Assembly (NCBI GenBank): GCA_018364155.1
Contig: JAGZMM010000001.1
Span: forward strand, 1-64,000
Origin: Clostridiales bacterium
Lineage (GTDB): Bacteria > Bacillota > Clostridia > Oscillospirales > Acutalibacteraceae
Reading direction: 5' to 3'
Length of the DNA stretch: 64,000 nt
Shown: positions 41,933 to 51,864 of the stretch, piece after piece
Layout: each line of letters opens with the position of its first letter
Numbering within the stretch: position 1 is the stretch's first letter
Position numbers and translations under genes: made by a program
The notes under the pieces: model-generated
Databases searched by the model: none
Told to the model about the DNA's origin: nothing
The model's input: only the letters and a program-made list of their open reading frames with translations

Positions 41933-44900
41933 ATGAAGAAAGGAAAATCGTTACTGAAGTCCTGCTTGGCCCTGGTGCTGAGTGTGCAGCTGCTGGCGGG
42001 CACCATGGCGTTTAGTGCTGTGGCGGCTGACCAGCCAAGTATGCCGGCTGTTGTGGACAGCGCCCGCCTCCCGGGAGAAGGAGCGGATGCGGAAACCGTA
42101 GCTGTGTTCAACGCCTTCAAAGACCGGCAGATGGAGCAAATCAACCATTATGTAGACCAGCCCTCTGTTCCGATTGTAGACGGCGAGGGCGGCACCGGCG
42201 AATGGGGGCAAGCCGCCGACAGCGCCGCTTGGTCCAAGGCCGGCTATGCCTTTGCCGCGCTTTGGGCCAACCGGGACGTGGACCGGGCCAACCAGTTTGT
42301 GGTAAGCCTGTGTAAGGACTATCCCCCCACCCCCGGCACCCAGTCCTACCTGACCTATTTCTGTATGAACCTGATGATGCGCACCTGGTTCTCCTTCTCG
42401 GACAAAAGCGAGCTGTATCCCGGCCGCCTGACGAAGGAAGCCCAGGCTGCCTTGGAAGACTGGTTCTGGCAGTATCTCTCCATCAACGACGGTATCCCCA
42501 CTGGAGCCGAGTTTTCCGAGGAACACATTTTGATTAAGGATTCCGGCAACCACGATCTGGTGCAGAGCTCGTCGTTTTACATCGGGTCCCAGCTGCTTCT
42601 CTCCTCCGGCAATTACGCCGACAAAAAGGTGGCCGGCCGGACACTGCAGCAGTATCACGATACTTGGGCGGAATACCTGCGCGAATATTTCAGCATCCGC
42701 GGCCGCAAGGGCCTGATTGCGGAAGCCGCGTCTCCCAGCTATCCCAAGTTTACCATGGATTCCCTTCTTTCCATCTATGATTTCGGCAAGGAAGCGGACG
42801 TTCATGAGCTCTGTGAAGCCTTCCTTGACAACTATTATACCGATCTGATTATGGAAACCTCCCAAAGCCGCGGCGGGGCGAAGAGCCGTTCTTATAAGAA
42901 CTACTATTCCGTCCAGGGCATTGCGGACGCGGGCAATTTCTATAACTATGTACAGTTCGGCATTCCCGAATATAAGGAAGCCTACAATACCGGCACTTCC
43001 AAATGCCATCCCTCCATGCTGAGCACCTGCGCTACCTCCTACCAGGCGCCTTATGTGCTCTATGACTTTGCCGTTCATCCTGAGGCCAAGGGCAGCTATC
43101 TGTATGAGTCCACCCCCTTGGGTCGGGGCGGAAACGGTTCCACCTATAAGGCGCTGCTGCCTTCTATGACCTTAAAGCAGACCTACGTCACTCCCGACTA
43201 TATTCTGGGCGCCGTCACCATTGACCGGACGCAGGAATACATGAAGATCCACAGCCAAAATAAGTGGATGGGCGTGATCTTTGAAGGAGGCCTGGCGGAA
43301 GGCAAGTACGATTCCCGCGTCTATGTGACCGGCAACGGAACCTCTCACATGGGTGAGATCGACGGGTATGAAAATCGGGGCACCACCGGCTACAATGAGA
43401 TCGACGGCATCGGTTCCCAGGGTGCGCTGCTTGTGCAGGGCATCCCGGAGCGGACCAATTGCGACGATACCCTCGTTTACATCTCCAACGATCTCTATAG
43501 CACCAAGGCAGAGGAAGACGGCTGGCTTTTCGCCTACGATCCCGACGGCACGAGCTATGTAGCAATCAAGCCCAGCCGGGGCTCCATCAAGAGCGTTGCG
43601 GATTTTATCGGCGGCAAATACATCAACTTCACCGAGGACTTTGTGCCGATTATCATCCAGTGCGCCTCCAAGACGGACTATGCTTCTTTTGACGCGTTCA
43701 AGGCCGCGGTTAAAGGGACGCAGTCCGGCTGGACAGGGAACACGTTTTCCTATCAAAACCTCAAGGGCGAAGTTTTGGAATTGTCCACCGAGCAAAACGT
43801 CCTGCCCAAGAAAAACGGCGTTTCCTTGGACCTGACGCCGGAGCTTATGTACAATAGCCCCTATGTCAAGGGCGTCTACGGCAGCGGAATCGTCACCGTG
43901 ACCAACACCAAAAACGAAACCTTCACCATCGACTTCAATGTGCCCACCGATCCGCTCAATTCCAAGCTGATCGAAGCCAGAGCCATCGTGGAGGGCAACT
44001 ATACCATCGAAAGCTATGCGGCGCTGCAGACGGCCATTCATGACGCCGAAGCGGTGCATGACAAGCCGGATGCCAGCGAAAGCGAAATCCTCCTTGCCAT
44101 TGCGAACCTGCAAACCGCCATCGACGGGCTGAAAGCGTACATTCCCCAGGCGGTGCTGGTAGCGCCGGACTATGTGACCCGCGGCCAAACCTTCACCCCC
44201 TCCATTAAGCTTACCTCTCGCACCGGCGAGCTGCAGGATTTGCCCTATGCCCTCAACCTGTACGCAGAAGACCCGGATCTCCTTTCCATCGGGGCAAACG
44301 GCACGGTGACCGCCCAGAACAGGGGTGCCACCACTCTGCACGCTTCCTTTGCGAGATTTGCCGCCCTTCCCAGCGACGCGCTCTATTACTACCTGGAGGC
44401 CCTCACCGCCAATTCCCTTTATGAGAACGACTTCTCTTACGCAGACATGAGCGCCTTTCAAGGGAAAAACCCGGGGAACCTCACCGTCAGCGACGGGATT
44501 CTCACCGTTGGCAACGGCGTTGCCGCTTACTATAACGGCGAAGGCGCGAAGGAATGGAAAAACTACAAGTATTCCGGAAAGATCAAGTTCGGCGACCTGG
44601 GTCCCGACGTGATCCTGCGCGCCCAGGACGAAAAGAATCACATGATGGTCAGCTTCGGCATCAAATCTTTGATCATTTACACGTGCATCGGCGGCACCTA
44701 TGAGTCGAAAGCGGACATTCCCTATTCCTGCCTAGCGGCGGACGGGTTTGACGAATTCGAAATCTATGCCATCGGTGACACCTACATTGTCTATGTCAAC
44801 GGCACCCTGGTTACCATTTATCAAGACGACACCTATCAGACCGGCTCGGTGGGCTTTCGCACCTCTTCGCGGGCAAAATACACCGCCGACGATATCAAAG

Positions 44901-46726
44901 TGGAAGTCTTAAACGATAGCCTCTCGCAGGAAATCGTCGTCGAGCAGGCAACTCTTCCTACCGACCCGCTCAAGGAGAAGCTGGTGGAAGCCCGCGCCAT
45001 TGAGGAAGACGCCTATACCGTCGAAAGCTTTGCCGTTTTGCAGACCGCCATTCAGGAAGCCCAGAAGGTGATGGATAAGGAAACCGTCACAGAAGACGAA
45101 GTGATGGCTGCGGTCAGAGAACTGCAGGCCGCGATGGACGCGCTGGTGGTCTTTGTTCCCCAGGTGGTGCTGGACGCGCCTGCGTCTGTAACCCGTGGCG
45201 ATACCTTCACTCCTGCCCTCAAGCTTACCACCCGTACCGGCGCCCTTGAGGACCTGCCTTACACTTCTTCTCTGCGGGAGGACGATGACCTCTTTACCGT
45301 CAATGCCGACGGCAGCGTCACCGCCAAAAAGGCCGGCTCCACCGTGCTGCGCGGGTTCTATGACGACTACGCTGCCCTTCCGGCGGAATTCCTTCCCACC
45401 TATCTCAACTCCCTGACAGCCGAAACTCTTTACTCGAACGATTTCTCCAATAGCGACATGAGCGCCTTCAAGGGTAAGAACGTAGGCAATCTGTCTGTCG
45501 GCGGCGGAATTCTGAACGTGGGCAACGGCGTCACCGCCTATTACGATGGAGAAGGCGCAAAGGAATGGAAAAACTATAAGTATTCCGGCACGGTGAAATT
45601 TGGGGATTTGAGTCCCGACGTGATCCTGCGTGCCCAGGATGAAAAGAACCATATGATGGTCAGCTTCGGCTATAAATCCCTGCTCTTCTATACCTGTGTA
45701 AACGGAACCTATACCCAGATTCAGAACATTCCCTATGCTACCTTAGGACAGGGCGACACCGCCGCTTTCGAGATCTACGCCATCGGTAGCACCTACATTG
45801 TCTATGTCAACGGTGCGCTTGTTATGGTGTATGAGGATGATACCTATCAAACCGGCTCGGTGGGCTTTAGAACCTCCGGCAAGGCCGCCTATACCGCCGA
45901 CCACATCAAGGTGCAGATTCTGGAAGAGAATCTGGCCAAGGAAATCGTCGTCGAGGAAAAACCGGTGACTGCCGATGCCGATAAGGAAGTCTATGGAGTT
46001 AATGAGACCATTACCGTGACCGTCATTGCATCCGAGGATTGGACTCGTCCGGTGCTTCGCAACGAGTACGGCACCTATCTGGCCACCCAGTGGATCAAGG
46101 AACCCATCGGCGGCGGCGACGCGAAGTTTACCCTGACCTTCTCGCTTTCCACCAAGGGAGAACGCGACCTGGATGTGCTGCTGCGTGACGGAGAAGGCAA
46201 CGAAACCGATGCGAACGTCAACGTTTCCTTTGTCATTGGCGATGCGGCGGTGGCGCCGGAAGTGCCCGCCGAGGCATACTCCGTCAAAGTCCCTGCCACC
46301 GGTGCGGTCAATCAGCCGCTTACCTTTACCATCAAGACCAGCACCTCGGTATCCAAGGTTGCGCTCTTTAACGAGTCGGGCGTTGGCCTGGCCGCCAGCA
46401 GCGTCAGTTATGTGGACCAAGGCGACGAACGTACCTGGACCTATACCATCGCGGTCGGTACGCCAGGCAAGCGTACGTTTGTCCTGAAGATCAAGGACGC
46501 GGCTGGCTCTCAGTGGTTGGATACCGCGTATTCCGCTCAGATTACCCTGTTGCGCAGCAATCCTATTTTAAATGTTCAAAAAGCCCCGGCCTTCGAGTCT
46601 AGAAGGCCGGGGCTTTTTCGCTTTATAGAGAGGAAAAGACAAAGAAAAACGGGTACCGTCTGTGGGAGGTACCCGTTTTCTGGGAATAAGGAGAGGATTG
46701 TTGGAACATGGATGGGGGAGTTCTGA
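41933..46726 (+). CDS. Giant secreted protein: toroid-like domain, duplicated FIVAR/LamG-like modules
   Basis: The 1597-residue frame has a signal peptide (1-32) and a helical domain (about 50-400) with GNHDLVQSSSFYIGSQLLL, resembling (alpha/alpha)-toroid polysaccharide lyases, followed by a beta-rich domain (about 400-660). Two tandem copies of a block of about 335 residues follow (671-1008 and 1009-1340), each with a FIVAR helical module, an Ig-like VTRG(D/Q)TFTP module and a LamG/DUF1080-like sandwich (GEGAKEWKNYKYSG, DVILRAQDEKNHMMVSFG). Two Ig-like domains end it (1340-1545). There is no sortase signal or membrane anchor. The frame continues 50 codons past the expected end, through two terminator hairpins, so a stop appears lost near 46566-46571. 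Polysaccharide binding or cleavage is inference. Confidence 0.75.
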   Translation: MKKGKSLLKSCLALVLSVQLLAGTMAFSAVAADQPSMPAVVDSARLPGEGADAETVAVFNAFKDRQMEQINHYVDQPSVPIVDGEGGTGEWGQAADSAAWSKAGYAFAALWANRDVDRANQFVVSLCKDYPPTPGTQSYLTYFCMNLMMRTWFSFSDKSELYPGRLTKEAQAALEDWFWQYLSINDGIPTGAEFSEEHILIKDSGNHDLVQSSSFYIGSQLLLSSGNYADKKVAGRTLQQYHDTWAEYLREYFSIRGRKGLIAEAASPSYPKFTMDSLLSIYDFGKEADVHELCEAFLDNYYTDLIMETSQSRGGAKSRSYKNYYSVQGIADAGNFYNYVQFGIPEYKEAYNTGTSKCHPSMLSTCATSYQAPYVLYDFAVHPEAKGSYLYESTPLGRGGNGSTYKALLPSMTLKQTYVTPDYILGAVTIDRTQEYMKIHSQNKWMGVIFEGGLAEGKYDSRVYVTGNGTSHMGEIDGYENRGTTGYNEIDGIGSQGALLVQGIPERTNCDDTLVYISNDLYSTKAEEDGWLFAYDPDGTSYVAIKPSRGSIKSVADFIGGKYINFTEDFVPIIIQCASKTDYASFDAFKAAVKGTQSGWTGNTFSYQNLKGEVLELSTEQNVLPKKNGVSLDLTPELMYNSPYVKGVYGSGIVTVTNTKNETFTIDFNVPTDPLNSKLIEARAIVEGNYTIESYAALQTAIHDAEAVHDKPDASESEILLAIANLQTAIDGLKAYIPQAVLVAPDYVTRGQTFTPSIKLTSRTGELQDLPYALNLYAEDPDLLSIGANGTVTAQNRGATTLHASFARFAALPSDALYYYLEALTANSLYENDFSYADMSAFQGKNPGNLTVSDGILTVGNGVAAYYNGEGAKEWKNYKYSGKIKFGDLGPDVILRAQDEKNHMMVSFGIKSLIIYTCIGGTYESKADIPYSCLAADGFDEFEIYAIGDTYIVYVNGTLVTIYQDDTYQTGSVGFRTSSRAKYTADDIKVEVLNDSLSQEIVVEQATLPTDPLKEKLVEARAIEEDAYTVESFAVLQTAIQEAQKVMDKETVTEDEVMAAVRELQAAMDALVVFVPQVVLDAPASVTRGDTFTPALKLTTRTGALEDLPYTSSLREDDDLFTVNADGSVTAKKAGSTVLRGFYDDYAALPAEFLPTYLNSLTAETLYSNDFSNSDMSAFKGKNVGNLSVGGGILNVGNGVTAYYDGEGAKEWKNYKYSGTVKFGDLSPDVILRAQDEKNHMMVSFGYKSLLFYTCVNGTYTQIQNIPYATLGQGDTAAFEIYAIGSTYIVYVNGALVMVYEDDTYQTGSVGFRTSGKAAYTADHIKVQILEENLAKEIVVEEKPVTADADKEVYGVNETITVTVIASEDWTRPVLRNEYGTYLATQWIKEPIGGGDAKFTLTFSLSTKGERDLDVLLRDGEGNETDANVNVSFVIGDAAVAPEVPAEAYSVKVPATGAVNQPLTFTIKTSTSVSKVALFNESGVGLAASSVSYVDQGDERTWTYTIAVGTPGKRTFVLKIKDAAGSQWLDTAYSAQITLLRSNPILNVQKAPAFESRRPGLFRFIERKRQRKTGTVCGRYPFSGNKERIVGTWMGEF
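46578..46618 (+). terminator. Terminator lying inside the 41933 reading frame
   Basis: AAAAAGCCCCGGCCTTC and GAAGGCCGGGGCTTTTT form a 17-bp perfect stem. Its place inside the open frame argues that the natural stop lay just upstream. Confidence 0.9.
46645..46680 (+). terminator. Second terminator-like hairpin
   Basis: AAAACGGGTACC and GGTACCCGTTTT pair around a ten-base loop, also inside the extended frame. Confidence 0.7.
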
Positions 46727-46875
46727 TCTCTTGACGTTAGTTTATCAGGCAAGTATGACAAAAGTTGCAAAAAAACGTAAGCAAATCGAGAACAAATCGT
46801 GAAAAAATCATGAACATCCCATCGTGCGCCTTATAAAAGAAAAAAACGAGTTGGTTCTCTACCTACCTATTCTAG

Positions 46876-48141
46876 TCAGGCTTGCGTTGGGCGCCGTCCG
46901 GCTTCCCGCAGACTGCGGGACAGGAGCATGGAGGCTCCCAGCAGCGCCATGAGAATGCCGGTGATAATCAGCAGCCATTCCACAGAAACCACGTCTGCTA
47001 GAGGGCCGAAAATGGCCATACCCAGCGGGACGGCAGAAGAGGAAACAATCTGCACCAGCCCGAACACCCGCCCTTGCATCTGCGGTTCCACCGTTTCCTG
47101 CAGCAGCACCATGCCCGGAGAACCCACAAAGGGCATGGAAAGCCCGGTCAGGAATAAAAAGCACAAATAAACCGCGAATATTCCTGCAAAGCCCAAAAGC
47201 ATCGTGAAGATTCCGAAGACGACAGTGCCCATCACCAAAGTACTCAGCCGGTTTCGAAATCCACCCCACGCAGCGATAATCAGCCCGCCGATTACCGTTC
47301 CAAAGCTCCAGACCATTTCGTTGGCCGTCAGCATCCATACCTCTTCGCCAAAGGTGCGTGTGGTCAGCAGGGGCGTAAGGAGGGCCGCCGGGGTGACGAG
47401 AAACATCAGCCCCGCGTAGAAAAAGAGGAACACCCGCAAAAACCGGTGGTTCCACGCGTACCTCAGGCCGAACTTCAGGTCTGAAAACGCACCGCGCATT
47501 TCTTCTTCCTTCCGCTTCACTTTTGCCACCTTCAGCCGGGACATGGTGACGATAGCGATGGCCGCTGTCACCACGTCAATGAAAAAGGCGGCTTCCAGCC
47601 CGGCCATGGAGAGGACGGCGCCGCTCACCGCCGGGGATATTAGCATCGTCAGCGACTGGATGGTACTGTTGAGGCCGTTGATGCGCATCAGCTTTTCCTG
47701 GGGAACCATCTGTGGAATCATGGCGGTTACCGCCGGCATCTGTACGCCAGTCCCCGCTGAGCGCACCGCCGCCACCAGGAACAACAGCCACAGCTCCTGA
47801 TATCCGCATAGAAAAATAATCGCCAGAATCAGCGTGGAAAGGGCGATCGCCCCATCGGAAATCATAACCAGGTATTTGCGGTTATGCCGGTCTGCCCATA
47901 CGCCGGCGAACAGGGAAATCAGAATCTGCGGCAGAAAGCTGCACAGGCTCGAAAGCATGATCATCACACCCGACGAGGTGGAAAGCGTTACATACCAGAC
48001 AATGGCGAACTGGGTAATGGACGAGCCGAACAGAGAGACGGCCTGGCTGGAAAGGAACCAGCCGGCTTTTTGCCGCCAGTGGGCGTATTCGGCCAGGAGA
48101 GGCTGAGAAGTCTCGATCAGCGGTTGGTCTTCTTTTTTCAA
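46876..48141 (-). CDS. MFS transporter, DHA3 (MefA-like) family
   Basis: TTG 48141 lies six bases after AAGGAGGAG and fits best; GTG 48165 is the only longer start. The product of about 421 residues has 12 membrane segments, the loop motif GVWADRHNRK between helices 2 and 3, and an N-terminal layout of the DHA3 drug-proton antiporters (macrolide MefA, enterobactin EntS). The substrate is unknown. It is a single gene convergent with the giant secreted protein gene. Confidence 0.85.
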   Translation of the reverse strand: MKKEDQPLIETSQPLLAEYAHWRQKAGWFLSSQAVSLFGSSITQFAIVWYVTLSTSSGVMIMLSSLCSFLPQILISLFAGVWADRHNRKYLVMISDGAIALSTLILAIIFLCGYQELWLLFLVAAVRSAGTGVQMPAVTAMIPQMVPQEKLMRINGLNSTIQSLTMLISPAVSGAVLSMAGLEAAFFIDVVTAAIAIVTMSRLKVAKVKRKEEEMRGAFSDLKFGLRYAWNHRFLRVFLFFYAGLMFLVTPAALLTPLLTTRTFGEEVWMLTANEMVWSFGTVIGGLIIAAWGGFRNRLSTLVMGTVVFGIFTMLLGFAGIFAVYLCFLFLTGLSMPFVGSPGMVLLQETVEPQMQGRVFGLVQIVSSSAVPLGMAIFGPLADVVSVEWLLIITGILMALLGASMLLSRSLREAGRRPTQA

Positions 48142-48448
48142 TTTCTCCTCCTTTGTGGAAAACACGGGTGAATTTTGAGAAAGGAGATCATAGCATATTC
48201 CTGTCGAATTTGCAATGGTTTTTCTTGTGTTTTCCCCGTTTTATGGATTTTCTGCCTCGTGGCTGCTTCTCAGAGAAAAGAAAGGGCAAGTTCTCCCTTA
48301 TAGGTGCGAAGCGGCAAAACTAGGAAATAGGCCCATATCCCAATGTTTTACGCCAAAATTCCTGCCAAAAAAGAATTTTTGGAACACTTTTTGCCCCTGC
48401 GGATATACTGGAATGAACCCGAGACCAACGGAAGGGAAGGGAACGGAT
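48142..48448. other. Divergent control region between the MFS gene and yunB
   Basis: No gene is supported. TATACT at about 48403-48408 could be a -10 for yunB. No clear sporulation sigma box was recognised. Confidence 0.35.
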
Positions 48449-49141
48449 ATGAGGCGATACTGGCCGCGAAAGCGCAGGAGACTAGGATTAAAAGGCAAAT
48501 TTCTCTTGTTTTTAGTGATTGTGGTTGTGCTGTTCTTTTTTGTGGATTCTCAGCTTCGTCCCGCTTTGGAGAGCACTGCCCAGAGTCAAGCCGTCACCTT
48601 ATCCACCAAGGCAGTCAACGACACGGTGACCGAAGAGCTCGCCAAGCAAGGCCTCGGGTATGAGGATCTGGTCCATGTCACCCAGACTTCTGAAGGAAAG
48701 GTGACCTCCATCGAGTCGGACGTGGTAGAGATTAACCTGATGAAATCCAAGATAACCTCCGCCATCCAGGACCGGTTATCACAGAATGACATTCAGAGTG
48801 CCGGCGTCCCTTTGGGGAATCTCTTAGGAAGCAATTACCTGGTGGGGCGGGGCCCTTTGATTCCGCTGAAAATCACTCTGGCCGGCACGGTCATCACCGA
48901 GCTTCAGAGCCAGTTTCTTTCCGCCGGCATCAACCAGACCAAACATGAGTTGACCCTATCGGTGAAAGCGCGCATCTATATTCGGATGCCCGGATACTAT
49001 ACCACCGCCGAAATCACCACCAATTTTCTCGTGGCCGAAACCGTCATCGTTGGGGAAGTGCCGGACGCCTTCACCAATGTGGTCACTCCCAATCGCGATT
49101 TGCCGAATGTCATCATGGATTATGGGGCTGACGCAAATTAA
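48449..49141 (+). CDS. yunB: Sporulation protein YunB
   Basis: I start at ATG 48449 after GGAAGGGAAGGGAA. The 230-residue product has a basic N-terminus (MRRYWPRKRRRLGLKGK), a membrane helix (about 18-33) and the YunB domain with LLGSNYLVGRGPLIPLKITL and IYIRMPGYYTTAEITT. YunB is a mother-cell, sigma-E-dependent protein in Bacillus with an undefined biochemical role. It supports an endospore-forming host. Confidence 0.9.
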   Translation: MRRYWPRKRRRLGLKGKFLLFLVIVVVLFFFVDSQLRPALESTAQSQAVTLSTKAVNDTVTEELAKQGLGYEDLVHVTQTSEGKVTSIESDVVEINLMKSKITSAIQDRLSQNDIQSAGVPLGNLLGSNYLVGRGPLIPLKITLAGTVITELQSQFLSAGINQTKHELTLSVKARIYIRMPGYYTTAEITTNFLVAETVIVGEVPDAFTNVVTPNRDLPNVIMDYGADAN

Positions 49142-49165
49142 TCGTGTTTTCGCAGAAAAATGTGG

Positions 49166-49171
49166 TATAAT
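49166..49171 (+). promoter_or_regulatory. -10 box (TATAAT) for ligA
   Basis: A consensus TATAAT lies 195 bases upstream of the ligA ATG with no clear -35. The leader is non-coding as far as I can see. Confidence 0.4.
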
Positions 49172-49366
49172 AGGAACACTTCACGAGTCGCACCCGTAAG
49201 GCGAAGTTCATGGCCATGGTATCCATACAAGCACACGCCCAATCAGGCGTATTGGGTGAACTCCATATGCCCCAAGGGAACAAAACCGAGATCAAATTGG
49301 CGGGCGTCCGTTTTTGAAAAGCGGGCGCTGCCTTTCCATTTCGCAGAAAAAGGACGGGAAGAAAAC

Positions 49367-51343
49367 ATGAATTCTGCAAAGGAGCGCATTGAGGAACTGC
49401 GCCGGCAGCTAAACTATCATAACCACAAATACTACGTAGAGGATAACCCGGAAATCGAGGATTATGAATACGACCGGATGCTCAGAGAGCTGGAAACGCT
49501 GGAAGCCGAGCATCCGCAGCTCATTACGCCCGACTCCCCCACCCAGCGGGTGGGCGGCGCGGCGGACGCTCTTTTTTCCCCGGTGACCCACCCGGTTCCT
49601 ATGGAAAGCCTGCAGGACGTTTTTTCCGACGAAGAACTGATGGACTTTGACCGGCGAGTAAGGGAAACGGTGGAAGCCCCTCGGTACGTGGTAGAACCGA
49701 AAATCGACGGGTTGTCGGTTTCTCTCGAATACGAAAATGGGGTGCTGGTGCGTGGGTCCACCCGGGGAGACGGGGTCACCGGCGAGGACGTAACCGCGAA
49801 CCTGCGCACCATCCGTTCCATTCCCCTGCGACTGACCCGGCCCCTTGCCTTTTTGGAGGTGCGCGGAGAGGTGTATATGCCACGAGGCAGCTTTGAAAAG
49901 CTGGTGGAGCGCCAGGAAATCAACGAGGAAAAGCCTTTCAAAAACCCCCGCAACGCCGCCGCCGGCAGCCTGCGCCAGAAGGACTCAGCGGTGACCGCTT
50001 CAAGAGGGCTGGACATTTTCTTGTTTAACATCCAGCGTATCGAAGGAGAAACCCCTGCCGGACATGCCCAGTCTTTGGAGCTGATGAAAGAGCTGGGGCT
50101 GAAGATCATTCCTTTTTACCAGGTGTTTGCCGACATGAAGGATGTGCTCGCAGAAATAAAACGCATTGGCGCGCTCAGAGGTTCCCTCCCCTTTGAGATT
50201 GACGGGGCGGTGGTCAAGGTAGACGATTTCGAGCAACGCCGCCGCTTGGGCAGCACCTCCAAGTTCCCCAAATGGGCCGCGGCTTTTAAGTATCCGCCCG
50301 AGGAAAAGGAGACGGTGCTTTTGGACGTGGAGGTAAACGTGGGCCGTACTGGCACCCTCACGCCCATCGGCATCTTTGAACCGGTGACACTGGCCGGTAC
50401 CACCGTCTCCCGCGCCACCCTCCACAACGAGGATTTTATTGAGGAAAAACAGCTTCGCATCGGGGACACGGTGGTGCTTCGAAAGTCCGGGGATATCATT
50501 CCCGAGGTGGTGGAGGTCACCCGCCATGCAAACGACGCAAAACCCTTCCAGATGCCCAAGGAGTGCCCCTCCTGCGGGGCGCCGGTGTTCCGGGAGGAAG
50601 GGGAGGCGGCCATCCGGTGCGACAATCCGGAGTGCCCCGCCCAGCGGCTGCGCCACCTGGTTCACTTTGCATCCCGCGACGCCATGGATATTGACGGGCT
50701 AGGCCCTGCGGTGCTCGAGCAGCTCATGGCAAATGGGCTCGTGCAGTCCCCGCCCGACCTTTACCGCCTTAAAGCCGAGGACGTGGCGCAAATCGAGCGC
50801 ATGGGAGAAAAGTCCGCTGCGAACCTGCTCGCCGCTATTGAGAAAACCAAGCAAAACGATCTTTACCGGCTGATTTTTGCTCTCGGCATCCGGCACATCG
50901 GCCAAAAGGCCGCCAAGCTTCTCGCCCAGCATTTTAAGAAGATGGAGGCCTTGTTTGACGCCACCGAGGAGGAGATCGCGGAAATTGACGGCTACGGCAG
51001 CGTCATGGCCCAAAGTGTCGTCGCTTTTTTTGCCCTGCCTCAAACGAAGCACTTGATTGCAGAGCTCAAAGAATGCGGCCTGAACATGGAGGATCTGTCG
51101 GTGGTGGCGGACACCCGCCTGGAAGGGCAGACCTTTGTGCTCACCGGAACCCTTCCCACCCTGACCCGTGCCCAGGCGGGAAAGATGATCGAGGAACACG
51201 GAGGCCGCGTATCCGGGAGCGTGTCCAAACGGACCACCTATGTGCTGGCCGGGGAGGATGCGGGCAGTAAGCTTGCCAAGGCTCAGAAGCTGGAGATTCC
51301 AGTTATCGACGAAGCGCAGTTTCTCGCGATGCTTTCCCGTTAA
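49367..51343 (+). CDS. ligA: NAD-dependent DNA ligase
   Basis: From ATG 49367 the 658-residue protein has an N-terminal Ia domain and the adenylation lysine in VEPKIDGLSVSLEYE. Next come the OB domain and a Zn finger (CPSCGAPVFREEGEAAIRC then CPAQ), helix-hairpin-helix repeats and a C-terminal BRCT domain. It seals nicks in DNA during replication and repair using NAD+. pcrA, its common Firmicutes neighbour, is not in the window. Confidence 0.97.
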   Translation: MNSAKERIEELRRQLNYHNHKYYVEDNPEIEDYEYDRMLRELETLEAEHPQLITPDSPTQRVGGAADALFSPVTHPVPMESLQDVFSDEELMDFDRRVRETVEAPRYVVEPKIDGLSVSLEYENGVLVRGSTRGDGVTGEDVTANLRTIRSIPLRLTRPLAFLEVRGEVYMPRGSFEKLVERQEINEEKPFKNPRNAAAGSLRQKDSAVTASRGLDIFLFNIQRIEGETPAGHAQSLELMKELGLKIIPFYQVFADMKDVLAEIKRIGALRGSLPFEIDGAVVKVDDFEQRRRLGSTSKFPKWAAAFKYPPEEKETVLLDVEVNVGRTGTLTPIGIFEPVTLAGTTVSRATLHNEDFIEEKQLRIGDTVVLRKSGDIIPEVVEVTRHANDAKPFQMPKECPSCGAPVFREEGEAAIRCDNPECPAQRLRHLVHFASRDAMDIDGLGPAVLEQLMANGLVQSPPDLYRLKAEDVAQIERMGEKSAANLLAAIEKTKQNDLYRLIFALGIRHIGQKAAKLLAQHFKKMEALFDATEEEIAEIDGYGSVMAQSVVAFFALPQTKHLIAELKECGLNMEDLSVVADTRLEGQTFVLTGTLPTLTRAQAGKMIEEHGGRVSGSVSKRTTYVLAGEDAGSKLAKAQKLEIPVIDEAQFLAMLSR

Positions 51344-51385
51344 AAGCAGCGCAAAACGGACGGTTTCTTGTACGGTATACAAAAC

Positions 51386-51424
51386 AAAAATCCCCGTTGG
51401 ATGATTCCAACGGGGATTTTTTTA
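51386..51424. terminator. Bidirectional terminator after ligA
   Basis: AAAAATCCCCGTTGG and CCAACGGGGATTTTT are perfect arms around a six-base loop, between convergent ligA and the following gene. Confidence 0.9.
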
Positions 51425-51425
51425 C

Positions 51426-51725
51426 TTATTTGTCCGCCAACGCTCGTTCCAGCCAGATTGCACCTACGTCAATGGCATTATATAAGCCATCCTTTTCGGT
51501 TTTCTTCACAATCCGGTCGCGGATGCGCACCTGGGGATCCGTGTCCATCAGCTGGACCAGAACCCGGTCCGCCACCTCCATATCCTTGAAGGGTTTGGTG
51601 CTCAATATTTGCAGCATAACCACGTATTTATCCGACATATTGCCATAATAAATCGTTTTTCCGCAGCGAACCATCGGCCTGCCCTTATACAGCAGAAACT
51701 TGTCTTTCTTGGCTGCGTTTGCCAT
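51426..51725 (-). CDS. Conserved small protein of unknown function
   Basis: The 99-residue soluble protein reads KDKFLLYKGRPMVRCGKTIY, then YGNMSDKYVVMLQILSTKP and ends WLERALADK. An AAGGAGG site lies before the ATG. I recognise the pattern as a short protein seen in Oscillospiraceae genomes, but not its function. It has no membrane segment or metal motif and follows the convergent terminator. Confidence 0.7.
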   Translation of the reverse strand: MANAAKKDKFLLYKGRPMVRCGKTIYYGNMSDKYVVMLQILSTKPFKDMEVADRVLVQLMDTDPQVRIRDRIVKKTEKDGLYNAIDVGAIWLERALADK

Positions 51726-51864
51726 CGGAATCGACCTCCTTTTGTCAGCTCGTACGAAATAAATCCGTATTACAATCTATAACTAAATCATTTTAGCAGA
51801 TTTTGACCCCAATGTAAAGGAAAATGCGTCAACCGGATGCGACAAAAGGAGATAAGTACAAGCA

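Noticed and set aside
43172..44641. 489-codon minus-strand frame opposite the giant secreted protein.
   Set aside because: Shadow of the real gene, with no ribosome site and no domain.
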